A stretch of DNA of 64,000 nt from Nocardioides sp. GY 10113 (GTDB lineage: Bacteria > Actinomycetota > Actinomycetes > Propionibacteriales > Nocardioidaceae): contig NZ_STGK01000020.1 of NCBI RefSeq assembly GCF_004919105.1, positions 1 through 64,000 on the forward strand. The letters run 5' to 3'. The notes beneath the pieces were generated by a model. The model ran no database searches. It was not told the DNA's origin and saw nothing but the letters and a program-made list of their open reading frames with translations. Positions 23,779 to 31,709 of the stretch are shown here, in pieces (position 1 is the stretch's first letter; every line of letters starts with the position of its first letter). A program made the translations under genes and the position numbers.

Positions 23779-25739
23779 CCGCCGGGACGACCCGCGAGGT
23801 CCGGATCCCGGTCCGCGACGGTGTCGAGCTGGCCGCGACCCTCTACCTGCCGGACGGCTCCGCCCCGCACGGCGCCGGGCCGCAGCCGTGCCTGCTGGAG
23901 GCGCTCCCCTACCGCAAGGACGACCTGACCGCCTCCTACGCGACCGGGTACGAGGAGCTGCGCGACCGGTTCGGCTTCGCGGTCTGCCGCCTCGACCTGC
24001 GCGGCACCGGGTCGTCGTCGGGCGACGCCACCGACGAGTACCCGCTCGAGGAGCAGTCCGACCTGGTCGAGGTGATCGCCTGGCTCGCGGCGCAGGAGTG
24101 GTGCAACGGGCGCGTCGGCATGTTCGGGACGTCGTACTCGGGGTTCAACTCGCTGCAGATCGCCTGCGAGGACGCGCCCGCCCTCGGCGCGGTCTTCGCG
24201 ATCTACGCCAGCGACGACCGGTGGACCGACGACGTGCACTGGCGCGGCGGCGCGCTGCGGCTGGTCGACCTGGTCGACTACTGCCACTACATGACGCCGA
24301 TGTGCGTGCTGCCGCCCGTGCCGGAGGTCTGGGGCGAGGGCTGGGAGGACGAGTGGCACCGCCGGCTGGAGACGAACGAGCCGTGGGTGCTGACCTGGCT
24401 GCGCGAGGACCGGCACGGCGACTACTGGCGCGGGGGGTCGGTCCGCCTCGACGGCGCCGAGGGTGGCTACGAGCGGCTCGACGTCCCGACGATGCTGGTC
24501 GCCGGCTGGGCCGACGGCTACCGCAACAACTCCTTCCGCACCGTCGCGCGGCTGGCCGAGCACGGAGTACCGCACCGGCTGCTCGCCGGGCCCTGGGCGC
24601 ACGCCGACCCGCGCACCGCGATGCCGGGGCCGCGGATCGACCTGGACGTCGAGATGGCCGCGTGGTTCGACCACTGGCTGCGAGGCGACGCAGAGCCGGC
24701 GCCGTACGACTCCGGGAGCGACGTCTTCATCCGCACCTCGACCCGCCCCGAGCCCGACCTGGACCTGCACGAGGGCTACTGGCTGCGGCTGCCGTCGGTG
24801 CCGCCGACCGAGGAGCTGGCGGTTCCGCTCGCCGTCCCCGCCGACGGGCTCGCCCTCCCGGTGCTGCCCGACACGGGCACGGCCGCCTGGATCGACTGCG
24901 CCGGCCACCTGCCGTGGGGCCTCTCCGGGGACCAGCGGTACGACGACGCGCGGTCCCTCACGTGGGACTGGGCGCCACCCCCCGGCCCCGTCGTCGGCCA
25001 CCCCCGCGCCGTCCTCCGGGTCAGCGCCGACCGGGCGGCCGCCTCGCTGTCGGTCAAGCTCTGCGACGTCTTCCCCGACGGCACCTCGGCGCTGGTCAGC
25101 CGCGGCACGCTCGACCTGGCCCTCCGTGACGGCGTGCACGGGGCGCCGGCGCCCCTGGTGCCGGGCGAGGTCTACGAGGTCACCCTCGACCTCGACGCCT
25201 GCGCCTATGCGTGGGACGCCGGCAACACGCTGCGGATCAGCGTCGCCGGCGCCGACTGGCCCAACACCGTCGCTCCCCCGGAGCCGGTGACGCTGACCGT
25301 CCACGGCGGGTGGCTCACCCTGCCGGCGCTCACCGGCGACCACCCGACCCCGACCTTCACGCCCGGCGAAGAGCACTCCTCGGAGTCGACGGAGGGCGTC
25401 GACTGGTCGATCACCGACGACGTGCTGCGGCGCACCACCACCGCCCGCACGCGCTCGGTCTCCGAGTACGAGACGCCGTACGACGGCACGGCCCGCGAGG
25501 ACTACCTCGGCGAGGTGGTCGTGGACCGCCGTACCCACCGGCAGACGGCGCACGCGGTGACCACGTTCGACCTGACCTGGCCGGGCGTCGAGATCCGGGT
25601 GGCCTCGACGATGGACGTGGAGGTCACCGGCGCCGGCGTCGAGGTGGCGATCGAGACGGTGGCGTCGCGGGACGGCGAGATCGTCTCGGTGCGCGGGTGG
25701 CGCGAGTCGCTCCCGGGACGCGGGTCCGGAGCGCGCTGA
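23775..25739 (+). CDS. CocE/NonD family serine hydrolase
   Basis: A 654-aa alpha/beta hydrolase of the CocE / X-prolyl dipeptidyl-peptidase (S15) class. The nucleophile Ser lies in GTSYSG near residue 120, an Asp and His in the AGWADGYRNN and AGPWAHADP regions near 240-275, and the C-terminal third is a beta-sandwich jelly roll (from about 370). Reactions in the family include peptide and ester cleavage. The GTG start overlaps the P1 peptidase stop, so both probably act on the same peptide or amide substrates. About 80 extra C-terminal residues (from about 530) are of unknown role. Confidence 0.88.
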   Translation: MTAGTTREVRIPVRDGVELAATLYLPDGSAPHGAGPQPCLLEALPYRKDDLTASYATGYEELRDRFGFAVCRLDLRGTGSSSGDATDEYPLEEQSDLVEVIAWLAAQEWCNGRVGMFGTSYSGFNSLQIACEDAPALGAVFAIYASDDRWTDDVHWRGGALRLVDLVDYCHYMTPMCVLPPVPEVWGEGWEDEWHRRLETNEPWVLTWLREDRHGDYWRGGSVRLDGAEGGYERLDVPTMLVAGWADGYRNNSFRTVARLAEHGVPHRLLAGPWAHADPRTAMPGPRIDLDVEMAAWFDHWLRGDAEPAPYDSGSDVFIRTSTRPEPDLDLHEGYWLRLPSVPPTEELAVPLAVPADGLALPVLPDTGTAAWIDCAGHLPWGLSGDQRYDDARSLTWDWAPPPGPVVGHPRAVLRVSADRAAASLSVKLCDVFPDGTSALVSRGTLDLALRDGVHGAPAPLVPGEVYEVTLDLDACAYAWDAGNTLRISVAGADWPNTVAPPEPVTLTVHGGWLTLPALTGDHPTPTFTPGEEHSSESTEGVDWSITDDVLRRTTTARTRSVSEYETPYDGTAREDYLGEVVVDRRTHRQTAHAVTTFDLTWPGVEIRVASTMDVEVTGAGVEVAIETVASRDGEIVSVRGWRESLPGRGSGAR

Positions 25740-25784
25740 CGGTCGCGGCCCCGAGCGGTCGGGCCCCGGCGGGCCGTCATCGCC

Positions 25785-25814
25785 TTGACACCCGAACTCC
25801 GTTTCGTGAATACT
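25785..25814 (+). promoter_or_regulatory. Sigma70-like promoter of the riboswitch-TerC unit
   Basis: TTGACA at 25785-25790 is a perfect -35 box. AATACT at 25809-25814, after an 18-bp spacer, matches the -10 consensus at four of six bases. It lies just before the riboswitch. Confidence 0.65.
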
Positions 25815-25822
25815 TCGTCGCA

Positions 25823-25928
25823 CGAGGGGAGTACCCACACCAGCGACGTCATCGTCAGTTCGACCGGCCCAGCCCGGTCCGGTGCGTCGGCCGCCCGACC
25901 GCTCATCAGGGAGGCTGGGGAGACCTCC
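25823..25928 (+). ncRNA. yybP-ykoY (Mn2+) riboswitch upstream of TerC gene
   Basis: The leader has the conserved 5' side GAGGGGAGTA (25824-25833), the core GACGTCATCGTCAG (25845-25858), a GC-rich internal stem (CCGGCCCAGCCCGG), and the 3' side GGGGAGACCTC (25917-25927) that closes the outer helix with GAGGGGAG. This is the pattern of yybP-ykoY leaders that sense Mn2+ and often precede TerC/Alx-family genes. It ends about 41 bp before the TerC start, so it can act on translation or transcription. The match is from pattern memory, not a covariance search. Confidence 0.75.
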
Positions 25929-25968
25929 ATCGGTCCGCGCGCGGCGCGGCACGACGGAAGGTGTGGAG

Positions 25969-26931
25969 ATGGATGTTCCCCTGTGGGCGTGGGCGGCAGT
26001 GCTCGCCGTCATCGCGGCGATGCTGGCGGTCGACCTGCTCGCTCATCGCGACGCGCACGTGGTCTCGGTCAGGGAGGCCGCGGTCTGGTCGGCCGTCTGG
26101 GTCTCGCTCGGCCTGGCGTTCGGTGGCGTCGTCTGGTGGGCCTACGGCGCCCAGGCCGGCGGCGAGTACTACGCCGGCTACCTGATCGAGAAGTCCTTGG
26201 CCGTGGACAACGTGTTCGTGTTCGCGCTGCTCTTCACCTACTTCGCGGTGCCTCGCGAGTACCAGCACCGGGTGCTGTTCTACGGCGTCCTGGGAGCACT
26301 CGTGTTCCGGGCGATCTTCATCGCCGGCGGCACCGTGCTGCTCGACAGCTTCGCGTGGGTGCTGTACCTGTTCGGCGCGTTCCTGGTCCTGACCGGGTGG
26401 AAGATGTTCCGCCACCGCGACGCCCAGCTGGACCCGTCCGGGAACCCGGTCCTGCGCCTGATGCGCAGGTGGGTGCCCTCGACCGACAGGTACCACGGCC
26501 AGAGGTTCTGGGTGAAGCGCGGCGGCACCTGGGTCGCCACTCCGCTCTTCACCGTGCTGGTGCTGGTGGAGACCACCGACATCATCTTCGCCGTCGACTC
26601 GATCCCGGCGATCCTCGCCGTGACCCAGGAGCCGTTCCTGGTCTTCACCAGCAACGCCTTCGCGATCCTGGGGCTCCGCGCGATGTACTTCCTCCTCTCG
26701 GACCTCATGCACCGCTTCGTCCACCTCAAGGCCGGGCTCGCCGCCATCCTGGTCTTCGTCGGGGTCAAGATGCTGCTGCTCGACGTGTACAAGATTCCGA
26801 TCTGGCTCTCGCTCGCCGTCATCGCCGCCTGCCTCGTCGTCGCGGTGGCGGCCAGCCTGCGCGCGACCCGCGACCGCACCGGGGTCCGGGAGGTCGACCG
26901 GACCCCCGCAGGATCTCGGGGTGCCCGCTGA
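25969..26931 (+). CDS. TerC family integral membrane protein (Alx-like, Mn2+ export)
   Basis: A 320-aa protein with about eight to nine helices. It has the TerC family's acidic membrane motifs: YLIEKSLAVDNVFVFALLF near 73-92 and ETTDIIFAVDSIPAIL near 203-218. The paired Asp/Glu residues are thought to carry divalent metal. Homologues (Alx, MeeF, YkoY) export Mn2+ or supply it to secreted enzymes. The Mn2+ riboswitch 40 bp upstream strongly supports this role. The start ATG at 25969 follows GGAAGGTGTGG. Confidence 0.9.
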   Translation: MDVPLWAWAAVLAVIAAMLAVDLLAHRDAHVVSVREAAVWSAVWVSLGLAFGGVVWWAYGAQAGGEYYAGYLIEKSLAVDNVFVFALLFTYFAVPREYQHRVLFYGVLGALVFRAIFIAGGTVLLDSFAWVLYLFGAFLVLTGWKMFRHRDAQLDPSGNPVLRLMRRWVPSTDRYHGQRFWVKRGGTWVATPLFTVLVLVETTDIIFAVDSIPAILAVTQEPFLVFTSNAFAILGLRAMYFLLSDLMHRFVHLKAGLAAILVFVGVKMLLLDVYKIPIWLSLAVIAACLVVAVAASLRATRDRTGVREVDRTPAGSRGAR

Positions 26932-26954
26932 CCCGCGGGCCGGTGGTCGTCCCG

Positions 26955-27248
26955 TCAGCCGGCTTCGGGGCGGCCGGCCAGGAGGTCGAGGAAGTCCCCC
27001 AGCTCGACGCTCGCCTCCAGCGCGTGGCGGAGGTGGGCGGCACGGACCACGTCGTACCGGTTGCGACGCCCCACCCGTTCGCGGTGCACGTAGCCCTGGT
27101 CGACGAGGTCCCGCACGATCTGCTGGACCGCACGCTCGGTGATCCCCACCATCTCGGCCACGTCGCGCATGCGTACGTCGGGGTCCCGCGCGAGCGACAC
27201 CAGGACGTGCCCGTGGTTCGACAGGAACGTCCACTCCCCCGGCCTCAT
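26955..27248 (-). CDS. Small winged-helix regulator (MarR/ArsR-like)
   Basis: A 97-aa DNA-binding protein. FLSNHGHVLVSLARDPDVRM leads into a helix-turn-helix (MRDVAEMVGITERAVQQIVRDL) and a wing (VHRERVGRRNRYDVV); the last 25 residues may form a dimer helix. I choose the ATG at 27248 because TATCGT (minus strand, 27256-27261) ends 7 nt upstream; the GTG at 27257 is an alternative. No metal-binding Cys cluster. Target unknown; nothing obvious lies divergently. Confidence 0.78.
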   Translation of the reverse strand: MRPGEWTFLSNHGHVLVSLARDPDVRMRDVAEMVGITERAVQQIVRDLVDQGYVHRERVGRRNRYDVVRAAHLRHALEASVELGDFLDLLAGRPEAG

Positions 27249-27257
27249 GCGAACCAC

Positions 27258-27452
27258 GATACGCGAGATGCCCTTCCTCTGTGGCCCCCGGCGAGCCTCC
27301 CGGCCAGCACCGGCTCGGCGCCGGCGGCGGGCAGCACCAGCAGGCGGGAGGCGTCGCCGTTCGGCCGCTCCCCCGCAGGCTGATCCGCTCTCGAGCCGTG
27401 CGGTCCTGACGCCGTTCCCACGGCGCCGAGCGCGAGCGGCCCGCCCGCTCGA
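27258..27452. other. Short gene-free stretch
   Basis: I see no gene, repeat or clear regulatory site here beyond the regulator's promoter at its left edge. Confidence 0.4.
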
Positions 27453-27944
27453 TCAGCCCGGACCGCTCGCGGCCCCCTCGCGGAGATCGGTCGAACCCGC
27501 AGACGCGCACCGGGCGGCGACGCGAACGCGCGCGTCGTCCCAGGCGCTTTCAGCGTCCGCCAGATCGCCGTCCGTCGAGGCGGTCATCCGGGCGCGATTC
27601 GCCTCGTACAGGACGGACACGACCTCCCGCGCCTCGGCGTTCCCCGCCGACGCGAGCCGCCCCAGGTCGCCGGCGAAGGCCTCCCAGACCATGTCCTCCC
27701 GCGGCACGTACGTGGCCGGCATGGCGCGCGCCAGCAGGCGACAGGTCTGGCGAAGCGTCCGCGTCCCCTCGGCCTCCGCCGTCGGGCCGGCCACCGCGTC
27801 GGCCGCCGCGTCGGCCACCGCGTCGGCCGCACCGCGGTCGCCCACCGGCTCATCCGCGCAGGCAGCGAGCAGCAGCAGGGCAGCGACCACGACCGCTGCC
27901 CGGGCCGGCGTCACCGGCCGGCTGGGGCGCCTCGGCGGCCTCAC
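27453..27944 (-). CDS. Lipoprotein of unknown function in sigma-factor operon
   Basis: A 163-aa protein. A basic N-terminus and hydrophobic helix end in the lipobox LLLAAC (Cys 29), so it should be lipid-anchored outside the membrane. An Ala/Asp linker follows (ADAVADAAADAVAG), then a helical domain with two Cys (LRQTCRLLA near 63 and AARCAS near 145). The GTG start overlaps the stop of the anti-sigma-like gene. Function unknown; it may help sense the signal for the sigma factor. Confidence 0.72.
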   Translation of the reverse strand: MRPPRRPSRPVTPARAAVVVAALLLLAACADEPVGDRGAADAVADAAADAVAGPTAEAEGTRTLRQTCRLLARAMPATYVPREDMVWEAFAGDLGRLASAGNAEAREVVSVLYEANRARMTASTDGDLADAESAWDDARVRVAARCASAGSTDLREGAASGPG

Positions 27945-28714
27945 CGGAACCACACCTCGCTGCGCGCTGCCCGGAGGAGCTGCTCGGCGGTGAAGGGCGG
28001 ATCGGACGAGAGCACGGGCTCGGTCGGGTCCTTCCTGTTCGCGCTGGTGAGCCGGATGTCCCAGCCGTCGAGCGTGTAGAGATCGACGAAGCGCAGCGCG
28101 GTGTCGTCCACCCTGACCAGGCTGGTCCGCCATGCGGCACCGGTGGTGTCGACGTGGCACCGGGCGGGCGTGGTGGTGCCGGTCTGGCACCGCTCGAGCG
28201 GTGGGCCGGCATCCTGCCAGCGTCCCCGCTCCATCCGGCCGGTCTCGCGGTTGCGCAGACCGCCGGTGGAGGCCGGCATCCACCGGACGCTCGTGGCGAA
28301 GCCGTTCCACAGGAACTCCACGCCGAGCGCCCTGATCCGCAGGGGGGACGTCTCGGAGACGGTCCCGGGATAGAGGGAGGCGAACAGGGCGGGAACCTCC
28401 TCTGCCGTCACGGCCAGCGCGCGGTGCCGGGGAAGATCGTCCTTCCCCGAGGTCGACGGGGTCACCGTCGCCGGCGCGGTCGGCTCCGCTCCCACCGGCG
28501 CGCGCCCGCCGTCGGCCCGGCGTGCCACGATCGTCGGCGCGCCCACCGCCGCCACCGCGACGGCCGCAACGATCCCGGCCGCCAGCCGCCGTCGACGCTT
28601 GCGCAGCCGCGCCACGCGGGCGCGCACGACGCTCTCCTCAGGCCTGAGCGAGAACGGGATCTCCGTGCCGGCGACGTGGTCTCGCAACAGCGTCTGCAGC
28701 TCGTTGTCGATCAT
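27941..28714 (-). CDS. Anti-sigma-factor-like single-pass membrane protein
   Basis: A 257-aa protein with a cytosolic part of about 42 residues (MIDNELQTLLRDHV and a basic RKRRRR stop), one helix near 44-62, and an extracytoplasmic domain of about 190 residues with paired Cys (ERCQ and ARCH). It follows an ECF sigma gene with an ATGA overlap, and such partners usually hold the sigma factor inactive. It lacks the HxxxCxxC zinc motif of ZAS-type anti-sigma factors, so the role rests on position and topology. Confidence 0.7.
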   Translation of the reverse strand: MIDNELQTLLRDHVAGTEIPFSLRPEESVVRARVARLRKRRRRLAAGIVAAVAVAAVGAPTIVARRADGGRAPVGAEPTAPATVTPSTSGKDDLPRHRALAVTAEEVPALFASLYPGTVSETSPLRIRALGVEFLWNGFATSVRWMPASTGGLRNRETGRMERGRWQDAGPPLERCQTGTTTPARCHVDTTGAAWRTSLVRVDDTALRFVDLYTLDGWDIRLTSANRKDPTEPVLSSDPPFTAEQLLRAARSEVWFR

Positions 28715-29208
28715 GACAGCTCCTCGGTCGGAACGAGGTCGTGCAGGTGGGCGCGCAGCGTGCTGATCGCGCGCGAGGTCTGGCTCTTGACCGTGCCCTC
28801 GGCGATGCCGAGGGCGTCCGCGACGGCGGCCACGGAGTGGTCCTCGAAGAAGCGGAGCGCGACGATCGCGCGCTGCTGGGGCGAGAGCAGGTCGAGCGCA
28901 CGCCCGACGTCGAAACCGACGTCGGGCGGTTCGGGTGCGCCGGCTTCCGGGAGATCGGACGTCGGCCATTCGCGGCGACCGCGGCGCGCGGTGCTGATCG
29001 CTTCGTTGACCACGGTCCGGCGCGCGTAGGCGTCGATCGTCTCGACGCGCAGCCGCGGCCACGCCAGGTAGAGCTTCGTCATGGCCGCCTGGGTCACGTC
29101 GTCGGCGACGTGCCAGTCGCGCACGACCAGGTACGCCGTCCGGCGCAGCGTGGGACCCCGTGCGAGGAAGTACTCCTCGAACTCCGCCTCCATGGATGGT
29201 CTCTTCAT
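28711..29208 (-). CDS. ECF RNA polymerase sigma factor, SigE-like family
   Basis: A 165-aa sigma factor. Region 2 spans about residues 8-75 (FEEYFLARGPTLRRTAYLVV, then DDVTQAAMTKLYLAWPRL and AYARRTVVNEAIS). Region 4 spans about 105-160 (LSPQQRAIVALRFFEDHSVA and AEGTVKSQTSRAISTLR). This matches the SigE-like ECF group common in actinobacteria. I use ATG 29208 because GAGGGG lies about 7 nt upstream; ATG 29193 is also possible. It heads an operon with a membrane anti-sigma-like protein and a lipoprotein. Confidence 0.88.
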   Translation of the reverse strand: MKRPSMEAEFEEYFLARGPTLRRTAYLVVRDWHVADDVTQAAMTKLYLAWPRLRVETIDAYARRTVVNEAISTARRGRREWPTSDLPEAGAPEPPDVGFDVGRALDLLSPQQRAIVALRFFEDHSVAAVADALGIAEGTVKSQTSRAISTLRAHLHDLVPTEELS

Positions 29209-29230
29209 GCGCGCCCCTCTGACTCGGTTG

Positions 29231-29248
29231 CCGGGAGTACGCTCCCGG
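29231..29248 (-). terminator. Stem-loop downstream of the Rieske operon
   Basis: CCGGGAG (29231-29237) and CTCCCGG (29242-29248) form a perfect 7-bp stem closed by a TACG tetraloop. A second stem, CGCGCTG/CAGCGCG, lies at 29284-29298. Both fall between the end of the Rieske gene (29327) and the sigma gene start. No U-tract is present. Confidence 0.5.
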
Positions 29249-29326
29249 ACCGCCGATGGGTTCGCAGCCGACGTGCAAGATCTCGCGCTGCCAGCGCGGG
29301 CGTCGGTGACGCCGAGGCCCGGCCGG

Positions 29327-30529
29327 CTACTCGCGGCTGAACGCGACGTCGTGCACGGACTCCCCGACGTAGGCACGCGACACCAGCGCCACGAAGTACT
29401 CCACCGCGTTCTCGCTCGGCGAGAACGGGCCGGGCGCGTAGTGGGGCGACTCCAGGCCGCGCTGCACGGACTCGCAGGCGGCCCAGTCCTGGCGGTTGGT
29501 GAGGTCCCAGAACTCCACGGCGAAGGCGGGGTCGGGCACCGATCCGTCGGGGCCGGGCCGCAGGTACCACGAGCACTCGATCCAGGTACGCCCCGGCGCG
29601 AGCGGCACCAGCCGGTGGGTCATCACGTAGTCGGGGTGCGCCGAGACGAGCAGGTTCGGCAGGAGGTGCACGTACTCCACGGTGGTCGGCGGGACGCCCG
29701 GGATCGGGTGGCCGCCGGAGTCGCCGGTCAGTGACATCGTCGCCATCCCGTCGCGCAGGTCCATCGAGCCGCCGACCCAGGCGCCGGGGAGGTCGTAGTT
29801 CTCCCCCGACATCGGCGGGGAGACCTGGCAGAGCTCCGGGTGGATCAGCGGGCAGTGGTAGCACTCGTGGTAGTTCTCCGCGACGATCTTCCAGTTCGCG
29901 GCGATCTCGTAGGTGTGCCGATCGGCCAGCCGCAGCGCGCCCGGGCCGTAGGGCTCCACGATCCCGGACAGGGCGCCGCGCCAGTCCTCGAAGGGCACCA
30001 GACCGGGGTCGCCGAGCGGGTGCAGGGCGTGGCCGAAGACCCACCCCGCCCAGACCGCGACCGGCAGCTCCACCAGCGCGTACGACGCCGCGTCGAAGCC
30101 CGGCTCGTCGCGGTAGCCCGGTGCGGCCTGCAGGTCGCCGGCGAGGTCGAAGGACCAGGCGTGGTAGGGGCAGAGCACCGAGCGGCGCGCCGAGGCCTCG
30201 CCGTCCGGAAGCAGCTCGTGGGCGCGGTGCCGGCAGGTGTTGGCGAACATCCGCACGTCGCCCGCCGCCCCGTCGGCGGAGGGCTCGCGGGTGAGCAGCG
30301 CGGAGACGTCGCCGACCATCACCGCCCGCTGCGTGGCCGGCCGGCCGTCGTCCAGGTCGGTGGGCAGCAGCTCCTCGAGGCGCCCCAGGCAGGTCCAGCC
30401 GCCGGCGAAGAGGTGGCGCCGCTCCCAGGCCAGGACCTCCGCCGACGTGTATGCCGCGGCCGGGAGCATCGCGGGGACGGCGCCGCCGCGCGCCCGCACC
30501 TCGGCCTGCAGCCGCTCCAGGTCCCCCAT
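29327..30529 (-). CDS. Rieske non-heme iron oxygenase, CntA/GbcA-like (first)
   Basis: A 400-aa oxygenase alpha subunit. The Rieske [2Fe-2S] ligands are C99, H101, C120 and H123 (CRHRAHELL and CPYHAW). The mononuclear iron site has H225 and H230 in ECYHCPLIH, with E222 where naphthalene dioxygenase has bridging Asp 205. Glu at this place is found in carnitine monooxygenase CntA. A late carboxylate follows in the NRQDWAACESVQRGL block. It probably removes an N-methyl or similar group from a quaternary amine. No reductase gene is nearby. The start ATG follows a GAGGAGGGAGAG ribosome site. Last gene of the operon. Confidence 0.88.
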   Translation of the reverse strand: MGDLERLQAEVRARGGAVPAMLPAAAYTSAEVLAWERRHLFAGGWTCLGRLEELLPTDLDDGRPATQRAVMVGDVSALLTREPSADGAAGDVRMFANTCRHRAHELLPDGEASARRSVLCPYHAWSFDLAGDLQAAPGYRDEPGFDAASYALVELPVAVWAGWVFGHALHPLGDPGLVPFEDWRGALSGIVEPYGPGALRLADRHTYEIAANWKIVAENYHECYHCPLIHPELCQVSPPMSGENYDLPGAWVGGSMDLRDGMATMSLTGDSGGHPIPGVPPTTVEYVHLLPNLLVSAHPDYVMTHRLVPLAPGRTWIECSWYLRPGPDGSVPDPAFAVEFWDLTNRQDWAACESVQRGLESPHYAPGPFSPSENAVEYFVALVSRAYVGESVHDVAFSRE

Positions 30530-30557
30530 GGCGCTCTCCCTCCTCGGACCAGCCTGC

Positions 30558-31709
30558 TCAGACCAGCCAGTGTGCCGCGTAGGTCGGGTCGGTGAGGGCC
30601 GGTCGGTCCAGCGCGAACGTCGGCGACGCGGCCTTCCCCGGGTCCACGACCAGCTCGGCCAGCAGCCGCCCGAACGTCGGCGCGAACTTGAACCCGTGGC
30701 CCGCGCCGAGGCCGACCACCAGGGACGGGTGGCCCGGCACCCGGTCGATCACGAAGTCGCGGTCGGGGGTGAGCGTGTACTGGCAGCGCAGCGACCGCAC
30801 CGGCCGCCCGGAGCCGGGCAGCGTCCGGGCCACGTGGCCGGCGAGCAGGTCCAGCATCGCCTCGTCCGGCTCGGTGCCCCGGGCGTCGGGGTCCACCGCC
30901 GGGCCGCCGCAGTCCTGGGCCGCCTTGATCGTCGGCTCCCCGTAGCAGGGGAAGCCGTAGAAGGACGGCTCGTCCATCCAGATCCACAGCGGCATCCGGT
31001 CCGGCGCGAACTCCTCGGGCCGCTCGGGCGCGAAGTACGTCGCCTGCTCGAGCGTGACGGTCAACGGCAGCTCGTGGCCGAGCGGCGCCAGCAGCCGGTT
31101 GGTCCAGGCGTCGGCGCAGAGCACCACCGCACCGCACTCCACGGTGCTGCCGTCGGCCAGGGTGACCGACGTGCCGGTGACCGCGGTGACCGAGGCCCGG
31201 TCGCGCAGCACGGCGCCGTGACGGCCGGCCAGCTCCTGCATGGCCGCGGTGCCGGGTCCGGCGGGCACGATCGCGCCCCGCTCCTGGAAGAGCCCGACCG
31301 TCCCCTCCGGCAGGCGGAACTGCGGCCACCGTGCCTCGATCTCCTCGACGGAGAGCAGCTCGAACGGCACACCGACCTCGGTCAGGGCGTCGGTGTAGTC
31401 GATCATCGGGATCGCCGGGTCGGTCGGGAACAGGTCGAGGCCGCCGACCACGGTGACCAGGTCGCGGCCGGCCGCGGCGGAGAGGTCCGCCCAGTCGGCG
31501 TACGCCTCCTGGGTCAGCCGCACGTACTCGGCGGTGTGGTAGCTGTGCCGCAGGATCCGGCTGGTGTCGTGGCTGGCGCCCCGCGCATGGCCCAGCTCGA
31601 ACTGCTCCAGCCCGAGCACCGAGAGGCCGCGCCGGGCCAGCTGCCAGGCGGCCGCGGAGCCGAGGGCTCCGAGGCCGACCACCACCGCGTCGTAGCGCTC
31701 ACTCACCAC
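30558..31709 (-). CDS. N-methyl amino acid oxidase, SolA / monomeric sarcosine oxidase family
   Basis: A 383-aa flavoprotein. The FAD loop is VVVGLGALGSAAAWQLARRG (residues 8-27). The block RCQYTLTPDRDFVID near 311-325 holds the Cys that in sarcosine oxidase binds FAD covalently, and GAGHGFKFAPTFG near 338-350 holds the Lys that activates oxygen. It should oxidise a secondary or tertiary N-methyl amine to formaldehyde and H2O2. Placed between two Rieske oxygenases, it fits as the second demethylation step. GTG start at 31709 (31706 possible), overlapping the preceding gene. Confidence 0.88.
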   Translation of the reverse strand: MVSERYDAVVVGLGALGSAAAWQLARRGLSVLGLEQFELGHARGASHDTSRILRHSYHTAEYVRLTQEAYADWADLSAAAGRDLVTVVGGLDLFPTDPAIPMIDYTDALTEVGVPFELLSVEEIEARWPQFRLPEGTVGLFQERGAIVPAGPGTAAMQELAGRHGAVLRDRASVTAVTGTSVTLADGSTVECGAVVLCADAWTNRLLAPLGHELPLTVTLEQATYFAPERPEEFAPDRMPLWIWMDEPSFYGFPCYGEPTIKAAQDCGGPAVDPDARGTEPDEAMLDLLAGHVARTLPGSGRPVRSLRCQYTLTPDRDFVIDRVPGHPSLVVGLGAGHGFKFAPTFGRLLAELVVDPGKAASPTFALDRPALTDPTYAAHWLV

